A stretch of 6,651 nucleotides of DNA from an uncultured Selenomonadales bacterium (lineage in GTDB: Bacteria > Bacillota_C > Negativicutes > Selenomonadales > Selenomonadaceae), in the NCBI GenBank assembly GCA_937916025.1, contig CALGGX010000325.1, positions 1 to 6,651 of the forward strand, written 5' to 3'. The notes beneath the pieces were generated by a model, which made no database searches, had not been told where the DNA came from, and was given only the letters and a program-made list of their open reading frames with translations. Within the stretch, counting starts at the first letter, position 1; each line of letters begins with the position of its first letter. This document shows, piece after piece, positions 1-4,795 of the stretch. The translations under genes and the position numbers were made by a program.

Positions 1-1141
1 GCTCCGAAACCGAGCGATACAGCGCAAAGCCTTGCGAATAGGCGGCGATTTTTCCGATGTAAAGTGCGCGTCGAACGTCGGCAATGAAGTTATCGCCGGT
101 CGGAATTCTGCCTTGCCGTGTATCGGGACTTTTCACGGTCAGCTCGTCCGAAGAGTCCTCCGCTTGCTCCGATATGTCTTCATTCGATTGCTCGAGCAAA
201 ATCGTCGGCGGCGTCTTGAACGCGATCGGCTTAATCGGATGCGTGGGTGGAAATTCGAGCCGCTCGCTCGTGCGATTGGACATGACTCGCGCATTGCAAG
301 CCGCCGTCATGATCGACACGTTCACGCCTTGATTCAACGCCGCGAGGCTCGTCCAACGCCCCGTGCCTTTCTGCCCCGCGATGTCGACAATCTTGTCAAT
401 CAATTGCCCTTCGCCGTCGGGATCGTCTTCGGCAAAAATGTCCGCCGTGATTTTGATCAGAAAACTCTCGAGTGCGTCTTCATTCCATTTCGCGAACGTC
501 TTCGAGATCATGGCGTTGTCGAGCCCGCCGATCGTTTTCAACATCAAATATGTTTCGGCAATCAACTGCATGTCGGCGTATTCGATGCCGTTGTGCACCA
601 TCTTGACGTAATGCCCCGCGCCGTCGTTTCCGATGTAAGCGCAACAGGGCGAGCCGTCGTTTGCACGCGCCGCAATCGCCTCAAAGATCGGACGAACGGT
701 TTCGTAGGCGTTCCGATCGCCGCCGGGCATGATGCACGGACCGAAACGCGCGCCCGACTCGCCGCCGCTGATGCCGACGCCAAAGTAATGAATGCCGCGA
801 GAGTGCAGCAAATCATGACGACGGACGGTGTCCTCGAAAAACGAGTTGCCGCCGTCGAGAATGATATCGCCTTCGTCGAGCAGAGGCGTCAGAGTTTCAA
901 TCATCGAGTCGACGGGTGCTCCCGCCATGATCATGAACATAATTTTGCGCGGGCGATCGATTGCCTGCACGAAGTCTTTCAGCTCGAAAAAGCATTTGAT
1001 GTTGTCATGCGGATGTTCTGCCGCGAATTTTTCCGTGAGATCGGTCGTGTAATTCCATGCCGCGACTTTGAAGCCGTGATCTGCCATGTTGAGCGCGAGA
1101 TTGCTGCCCATTACGGCGAGACCGATCATGCCGATATCCAT
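1..1141 (-). CDS. gnd: 6-phosphogluconate dehydrogenase, decarboxylating (3' end cut off by the window edge)
   Basis: Oxidises 6-phosphogluconate to ribulose 5-phosphate and CO2 in the cytoplasmic oxidative pentose phosphate pathway. I translated 380 codons from the ATG at 1141, and the frame is open to the left edge. The N-terminal Rossmann motif GLAVMGSNLALN is at residues 7-18, the substrate loop SGGE at 126-129, and the catalytic block GAGHYVKMVHNGIEY at 174-188 contains the expected Lys180 and Glu187. KGTGRWTS (258-265) and the helix FIADVRRALYIGKI (352-365) follow. About 90 C-terminal residues are missing. The start is set by GAGGTGA (1147-1153), 5 nt upstream. Two oddities: Tyr31 stands where the NADP-binding Arg is usual, and residues about 296-351 hold an acidic insertion (E/D/S-rich at 317-333) of roughly 37 residues compared with E. 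coli Gnd as I recall it. It lies downstream of the ulaG-like gene on the same strand. The family call is very secure; the cofactor preference is open. Confidence 0.96.
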   Translation of the reverse strand, partial: MDIGMIGLAVMGSNLALNMADHGFKVAAWNYTTDLTEKFAAEHPHDNIKCFFELKDFVQAIDRPRKIMFMIMAGAPVDSMIETLTPLLDEGDIILDGGNSFFEDTVRRHDLLHSRGIHYFGVGISGGESGARFGPCIMPGGDRNAYETVRPIFEAIAARANDGSPCCAYIGNDGAGHYVKMVHNGIEYADMQLIAETYLMLKTIGGLDNAMISKTFAKWNEDALESFLIKITADIFAEDDPDGEGQLIDKIVDIAGQKGTGRWTSLAALNQGVNVSIMTAACNARVMSNRTSERLEFPPTHPIKPIAFKTPPTILLEQSNEDISEQAEDSSDELTVKSPDTRQGRIPTGDNFIADVRRALYIGKIAAYSQGFALYRSVSE

Positions 1142-1146
1142 TGCAA

Positions 1147-1153
1147 TCACCTC
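1147..1153 (-). promoter_or_regulatory. Ribosome binding site of gnd
   Basis: On the minus strand this reads GAGGTGA and lies 5 nt before the ATG at 1141, a near-consensus Shine-Dalgarno. It supports that ATG as the start. Confidence 0.8.
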
Positions 1154-1176
1154 AAAAATTACTCCCGCCCGCCCTC

Positions 1177-1194
1177 GAAAGACTGCCGTCTTTC
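1177..1194 (-). other. Perfect 7-bp hairpin in the ulaG-gnd gap
   Basis: GAAAGAC and GTCTTTC form a perfect 7-bp inverted repeat around a 4-nt loop, inside the 73-nt gap between the ulaG-like stop and the gnd start. On the minus strand no T-run follows (the next bases are GAGGGCGGGC), so it is not a classic Rho-independent terminator. It may be an mRNA processing or stability element, or chance. Confidence 0.35.
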
Positions 1195-1214
1195 AAAAAC
1201 CGACGTCTGATGTC

Positions 1215-2264
1215 TTAAAGGAAATTCTCGAACGGCAATTTTGCCGACTGCTCGAAAGCATCGTCGAAGCCGCGCTCGTAATTGAAAAATCGCTTGTCTC
1301 GATCGCGCGGGTAAACGTATTTGCCGCCGAGTTGCCAGATGTACGGATGGAATTTGTACCCGAGCCGCTCCGCCTGCAATTCATACAATGCCTCGAGCTC
1401 GCGCACGTCCGATTGAAAATTGCTCCACGTGTCGTAATGCATCGGAATGATCACTTTTGCATTCAACGCCTCGCCCATGCGAATGAAATCCGACGCCGTC
1501 ATCTTGTCGGTAATTCCGCGCGGATTTTGCGCATACGCTCCGACCGCCACATCGATGTCGAATTTTCTGCCGTGCTCGATAAAACGATTGGCGAAGTGAG
1601 AATCGCCGGCGTGATAGAAAATGCCGCCGCCGGTCTCGATCACGTAATTGACCGCCTTGTCGTCCATCGACATTTTCTCGGTCGTCGGGAGCGGATATTC
1701 CGTCAATTGGATCGTCCGATCGAAAGACTCGAGCGCGGTGATCTTTACGTCACCGATCGAAACGGTATCGCCCGGGCGAACTTCGATGCACCGCTCGCTC
1801 GGAATGTTCCATGACTTCCAAACATCGACGCAAGCGCGCGGTCCGATGAATTTTGCCGAAGGGCAGTTTTTCATGACAGCCGCCGCCGCGTACGGATCGA
1901 GATGATCGCTGTGGAAATGCGTCGAAAGGAATGCGTCGAGATTTTTCACGGCAAAAGGATCGATCACGACCGCCGTCAATCTCAAATTCGGCTGAGTCAT
2001 TCGACTGCCGTTCATCTTGTGATACTGATGCGAGTCCGCCATGGGCGTCGTCGGATGCGTGCGCTTACCCGTGCCCGTCCAAAAATCGATCGAGAGATTG
2101 ATGCCGCCTTCTGATTTGAGCCAAACGCCCATGCAACCGAGCCACCACATCGCAAAACTCTTCGGCGGAACGACTTCGGCTTCAATCTCCTCGACCAGCC
2201 ACGTGCCCCACTCCGGAAATGTCGCGCGAAGCCAGTCGTCGCGAGTCACTTCGTTTATGTTCAA
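1215..2264 (-). CDS. ulaG: UlaG family metallo-beta-lactamase-fold hydrolase (L-ascorbate-6-phosphate lactonase)
   Basis: In enteric bacteria UlaG opens the lactone of L-ascorbate 6-phosphate to give 3-keto-L-gulonate 6-phosphate, a Mn-dependent cytoplasmic step of vitamin C catabolism. The 349-residue protein matches E. coli UlaG (354 aa, from memory) along its whole length: FPEWG (16-20), FAMWWLGC (37-44), the metal motif HFHSDH with His116, His118, Asp120 and His121, then YHAGDSHF, NPRGITDKMT, GEALNAKV, a late His in PMHYDTWSNF, and the ending RGFDDAFE...LPFENFL. I chose the TTG at 2264 because GGAGGTGAG sits 4 nt upstream and the length then fits the family. The frame stays open to an ATG at 2303, but that would add 13 unmatched residues and place the Shine-Dalgarno inside the gene. 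No ascorbate PTS or ulaD/E/F genes are in the window, so the physiological substrate is less certain than the family. Confidence 0.92.
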   Translation of the reverse strand: MNINEVTRDDWLRATFPEWGTWLVEEIEAEVVPPKSFAMWWLGCMGVWLKSEGGINLSIDFWTGTGKRTHPTTPMADSHQYHKMNGSRMTQPNLRLTAVVIDPFAVKNLDAFLSTHFHSDHLDPYAAAAVMKNCPSAKFIGPRACVDVWKSWNIPSERCIEVRPGDTVSIGDVKITALESFDRTIQLTEYPLPTTEKMSMDDKAVNYVIETGGGIFYHAGDSHFANRFIEHGRKFDIDVAVGAYAQNPRGITDKMTASDFIRMGEALNAKVIIPMHYDTWSNFQSDVRELEALYELQAERLGYKFHPYIWQLGGKYVYPRDRDKRFFNYERGFDDAFEQSAKLPFENFL

Positions 2265-2268
2265 TGAA

Positions 2269-2277
2269 CTCACCTCC
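2269..2277 (-). promoter_or_regulatory. Strong ribosome binding site that fixes a TTG start for ulaG
   Basis: On the minus strand this reads GGAGGTGAG, 4 nt before the TTG at 2264-2262 (8 nt from the GGAGG core). It decides the start codon in favour of TTG over the upstream in-frame ATG at 2303. Confidence 0.75.
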
Positions 2278-2289
2278 GCGAATAATTTT

Positions 2290-2319
2290 ATCACACGCCG
2301 CAATATTTTGTGCTATAAT
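2290..2319 (+). promoter_or_regulatory. Extended -10 promoter for the Mur-ligase gene pair
   Basis: TGCTATAAT at 2311-2319 is a perfect -10 hexamer with the extended TGn motif. An imperfect -35, ATCACA (2290-2295, 4 of 6 matches to TTGACA), lies 18 bp upstream. Transcription would start near 2326, leaving a leader of about 35 nt before the ATG at 2361. A weak -35 with a strong extended -10 is a common pairing. Confidence 0.65.
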
Positions 2320-2360
2320 TTTTCGGATTCAAATTTAATGAAAGGAAGTTTTTTATTGCA

Positions 2361-2621
2361 ATGGATATTCTTCATAACGACTTCAATGCATTAAAACTGC
2401 TCGATTGCAAAATCACCCCGTCGACGCTCACAAAACTCGAACCGCTCCTCGTCGAAACATTTTGGTCGGTAACCGCGAAGCTCGATCAAATGCTTCCGTT
2501 GTCGATCAAAGCCGTGCCGGAACATGAATGTCGGATGCCCGATTGGAAAATGAACACAGGGGGGGGTGTGAGAATGTCTCTCCTCGCATGCTTCAAACCG
2601 ATCGTTGGGAACCCGGTGTGA
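2361..2621 (+). CDS. N-terminal piece of the Mur-ligase/carboxypeptidase fusion, separated by a frameshift at a G8 tract
   Basis: As read, this encodes 86 residues from ATG 2361 to TGA 2619-2621. Residues 10-62 match the beta-sandwich start of the second module gene (residues about 355-406 there): LDCKI versus LGCKI, VETFWS in both, SIKAVPEHEC in both, and MPDW in both. After the G8 run the similarity stops in this frame and continues in the frame of the next CDS (TDRWEP). The two pieces are therefore one gene of about 799 residues, read in two frames. A GGAAG (2344-2348) lies 12 nt upstream of the ATG across a T-rich spacer. The last 18 or so residues here are out-of-frame translation. Whether the break is a mutation, a phase-variable switch, recoding or a sequencing error cannot be told from one sequence. 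Confidence 0.75.
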   Translation: MDILHNDFNALKLLDCKITPSTLTKLEPLLVETFWSVTAKLDQMLPLSIKAVPEHECRMPDWKMNTGGGVRMSLLACFKPIVGNPV

Positions 2622-4759
2622 TCTACAGCGAAAAATTTGAATTGCTTCCGCCGGACGCGAAAAAAATCGTCAACGTCAATCTCCGATTGGAATTTCGGAT
2701 TGACGGGCAAAAATATTTGACGCCGACGCTCGTTGAACTTCGTCTGCCGAACAGACCGTACAGGAAGAAAGAGTATCCGTCGAGCATTTTTGAGTCGAAA
2801 TTCGATCAATGTTGGACGGCACAACAAATTGCCGACGTTACGGACGGCGAATGGATCGTGCCGCCGCCGACCGATTGGTTTGTCAACTCCGTCGCTTACA
2901 GCTTAAACCATGTCAAACTCGAAGCATTGTCGGATCCCGTGCTCTTCATGCCGAAATCCAATTTTTGGACTTCGGATAAACGCCCGAAGAAATTACCTGA
3001 AAAAATTGCGGGCATTGTCGCAACGAAACGCATCGAAGATGTTCCGAAAGACTTGCCGCAACTTCTCGTAAAAGACTTGGGCGCGTGGAGCGCGGCAGTC
3101 GAGCTCGGTTTCGCCGCGCGGCAACGATTTCGCGGACGCATGATTGCCGTCACCGGCTCCAGCGGCAAATCAACGACCGTGAAAATGATCAAACATGTCT
3201 TGTCGAAATCAAACGACGTGTTTTCGACTTACAACAATCAAAACGGCATCACGGTTCCGTACATGGTTTTTGCGAGCGTCCGCGCCAATCATGCGTTTGC
3301 GATCATGGAACTGTCGGCGCATTCGCTTGCAAAAATGAAACGCGGCTCGGTCACTTACGATCTGAATCCGGATATTGCAGTCGTCACTTCGATTGCGGCG
3401 GCGCATTTGGAATTGTTCGGCGGAGTTGAAGACGTGGCGAAGGCGAAAAGCAATATTTTTTGCGGAATGAGCCCGGGCGGATATGCCGTTCTCAATCACG
3501 ATATGCTGTTTTACGATTTGATTGAGAAACGTGCGCGCGAGGCGAAACTCAACGTAATTTCCTTCGGCAGGCATTCAAAATCGACAATCCGAATGTCGGA
3601 GATACAAAACGGCGGTGTATTTACGGTCGACGGAAAGACTTACACTTTGAATTGCCCGGTGCCGGATATTCAACTCTACGACGCGCTCGCGACGGTCGGA
3701 GTATCGATGGCGGCGGGCGTTCCGATTGACTTTGCGCTGAAAAGTCTGCTTGATTACAAGACGATGCTCGGGCGCGGAAACATTATCGAGCTCAATCGGA
3801 ACGGCAAGCGTTTGAAGATCATCAACAGCGCATTCAATGCAAACATCGGCTCGATGAGCGGCGATTTGAAGTTTTTGAAGACGCTCGAGCCGAGTTCGGA
3901 AAAACGTGTGGCGGTACTCGGCGACATTGCGGAGTTGGGTCAAAATGCAGCAAGCATTCATCTGCAATTGATCGAGCCGATCCTTGCTTCGGAAGCGGAT
4001 CGGGTATTGCTCGGCGGCGAGAATATGAAACATGTTTGGGATGCGATCAAAGGCAAGGTAAACGGCGAATGGTTTCCTTCTTACGAGGAGGTTAATGCCG
4101 CGATTGACGATTGGCTCAAAGACGGCGACACTGTTCTCGTAAAGTCCTCTCATTCGACGCATTTCGATGAAGTGGTGACGTATTTGAAAACTCTGCCGCC
4201 GATTAAACTCGATCCGTCCGAGTTGTATTTTCCGAAAGCACTGTTTGATGTGAGAGATTTTTTGCCGAAAGGGATGACGCCGGAGATGAACGGACGCTTG
4301 CCGAATGAATTGTTGCAAGAAATTGAAGGCGACGGAAAATTGTATGTCGATGCCGCGCGGAGCTTCAATGCAATGGTCGGCACGGCGAAGCTCGAGGGAG
4401 TTTCAATCGAAGTCGGCAATGCATTTCGCGGATATCGAACGATTCAACGTCAAGAGCAGGTTTTCAAAAAACGCTTCGGCGAGATCGATGCGAATACGAA
4501 ATTGAGGGAGGGCTCAATCCGCGTGGCATATGACGGCAAGTTTTGGCAACTCAACGAAGGAACGGCGTTTGCGGCGGTGCCCGGAACGAATTCGCATGGA
4601 TTCGGCTTGGCTGTCGACATAAGACATGCAAACCGTTCGCCGACAAAGGAATGGCTTGCAAAAAACGCGGCGCGTTTCGGATTTCGGCGAGAATATGTCT
4701 CGGAGCCATGGCATTACACATACATCGGAAGCCGCGCGGAAATTCCGAATCCGAGTTGA
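2528..4759 (+). CDS. MurF-like ligase fused to an M15 (VanY/LdcB-type) D-Ala-D-Ala carboxypeptidase; main part of a frameshifted gene
   Basis: MurF-type enzymes join D-Ala-D-Ala or other amino acids to a peptide precursor using ATP; M15 peptidases cut terminal D-Ala with zinc. Numbering is from ATG 2528. Residues about 25-75 finish a beta-sandwich-like domain (TDRWEPGVIY...LRLEF). About 150-570 is the Mur ligase: P-loop TGSSGKSTT (209-217, Lys214), NNQNG, His293 in AHLELFGG, Lys307 in AKAKSN (carbamylated-Lys position), FNAN (436-439) and VLGDIAELG around Asp466. About 583-743 is the M15 domain: GYRT, SHGFGLAVD with His690 and Asp697, and EPWHY with Glu726 and His729, so all metal and catalytic residues are present. 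I see no signal peptide or membrane segment. ATG 2528 is unlikely to be the natural start, because conserved sequence continues upstream in another frame; the restored protein would be about 799 aa. The next gene follows after 36 nt. The cell's housekeeping MurF normally lacks both extra domains, so this is probably an accessory ligase. Acceptor and donor are unknown. Confidence 0.88.
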   Translation: MSDARLENEHRGGCENVSPRMLQTDRWEPGVIYSEKFELLPPDAKKIVNVNLRLEFRIDGQKYLTPTLVELRLPNRPYRKKEYPSSIFESKFDQCWTAQQIADVTDGEWIVPPPTDWFVNSVAYSLNHVKLEALSDPVLFMPKSNFWTSDKRPKKLPEKIAGIVATKRIEDVPKDLPQLLVKDLGAWSAAVELGFAARQRFRGRMIAVTGSSGKSTTVKMIKHVLSKSNDVFSTYNNQNGITVPYMVFASVRANHAFAIMELSAHSLAKMKRGSVTYDLNPDIAVVTSIAAAHLELFGGVEDVAKAKSNIFCGMSPGGYAVLNHDMLFYDLIEKRAREAKLNVISFGRHSKSTIRMSEIQNGGVFTVDGKTYTLNCPVPDIQLYDALATVGVSMAAGVPIDFALKSLLDYKTMLGRGNIIELNRNGKRLKIINSAFNANIGSMSGDLKFLKTLEPSSEKRVAVLGDIAELGQNAASIHLQLIEPILASEADRVLLGGENMKHVWDAIKGKVNGEWFPSYEEVNAAIDDWLKDGDTVLVKSSHSTHFDEVVTYLKTLPPIKLDPSELYFPKALFDVRDFLPKGMTPEMNGRLPNELLQEIEGDGKLYVDAARSFNAMVGTAKLEGVSIEVGNAFRGYRTIQRQEQVFKKRFGEIDANTKLREGSIRVAYDGKFWQLNEGTAFAAVPGTNSHGFGLAVDIRHANRSPTKEWLAKNAARFGFRREYVSEPWHYTYIGSRAEIPNPS
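2559..2566 (+). repeat. Run of eight G at the frame break (possible contingency tract)
   Basis: Eight consecutive G lie in the linker between the conserved MPDW and TDRWEP motifs. Upstream coding is in one frame and downstream coding is in the -1 frame relative to it. Nine G, or a -1 ribosomal slip (G GGG GGT, 2561-2567), would join the frames and give a linker 3 residues longer than in the paralogous module. Six G would also restore the frame. Homopolymers of this size are prone to slippage in replication, transcription and sequencing. Confidence 0.8.
3098..3168 (+). repeat. 71-bp near-identical direct repeat over the ligase P-loop, copy 1
   Basis: By direct comparison, 70 of 71 bases equal 6557-6627; the only difference is A versus T in CAACG(A/T)TTTCG. 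The block encodes VELGFAARQRFRG through TGSSGK. Synonymous positions are conserved too, which protein-level selection alone does not explain. Confidence 0.9.
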
Positions 4760-4774
4760 CACATTTTATTTTAC

Positions 4775-4795
4775 GGAAGGAGTTTTTTTTCGATA
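4775..4795 (+). promoter_or_regulatory. Ribosome binding site with a T8 spacer before the second module gene
   Basis: GGAAGGAG (4775-4782) is followed by eight T (4783-4790) and CGATA before ATG 4796, a spacer of 13 nt and longer than the usual 5-9. The gene upstream has a similar layout (GGAAG, then T6, 12-nt spacer). The 36-nt gap has no terminator or promoter that I can see, so the two genes are probably co-transcribed. Confidence 0.65.

Larger units (their letters stand above)
2265..2360. promoter_or_regulatory. Divergent intergenic promoter region
   Basis: This 96-bp AT-rich gap separates the leftward ulaG-like gene from the rightward Mur-ligase genes. Rightwards it holds an extended -10 (see the separate entry). 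Leftwards I see only weak boxes: TTGAAT (2332-2327) with AAAATA 17 nt on, and a TAAAAT at 2290-2285 just before the ribosome binding site. I see no clear operator palindrome. Confidence 0.6.
2450..3192 (+). repeat. Duplicated beta-sandwich/Mur-ligase module, copy 1
   Basis: This stretch, from VETFWS to just after the P-loop, is homologous at both DNA and protein level to about 5915-6651 in the next gene, on the same strand and about 3.46 kb away. The match is patchy. Blocks around SIKAVPEHEC, CWTAQQI.DVTDGEWIVPPP and the P-loop are nearly identical in DNA, while the linker with the G8 run and the segment after WFVNSVAY differ. Confidence 0.85.

Noticed and set aside
1177..1194. Rho-independent terminator between ulaG and gnd
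   Set aside because: The hairpin is not followed by a T-run in the direction of transcription, so I list it only as a hairpin.
32..1210. Long plus-strand open frame (392 codons) opposite gnd
   Set aside because: It is a shadow of gnd on the other strand: Arg/His/Val-rich with no recognisable motif, while the minus strand gives a textbook Gnd.
1086..1814. Plus-strand open frame opposite the ulaG-like gene
   Set aside because: Antisense shadow of a clear UlaG family protein; no domain, and no ribosome binding site worth noting.
2528..2530. ATG 2528 as the true start of the ligase/carboxypeptidase gene
   Set aside because: It has no good ribosome binding site, and the codons just after it are the out-of-frame reading of the conserved EHECRMPDW segment. 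The real N-terminus is at 2361 in the other frame.
3575..4318. Minus-strand open frame (247 codons) under the Mur ligase
   Set aside because: Arg/His/Gln-rich composition typical of antisense translation; the sense strand carries conserved MurF motifs throughout.
2361..4759. Calling the first module gene murF
   Set aside because: The ligase part is MurF-like, but the added beta-sandwich and M15 domains, the frameshift and the neighbouring paralogue argue for an accessory enzyme, so no symbol was given.
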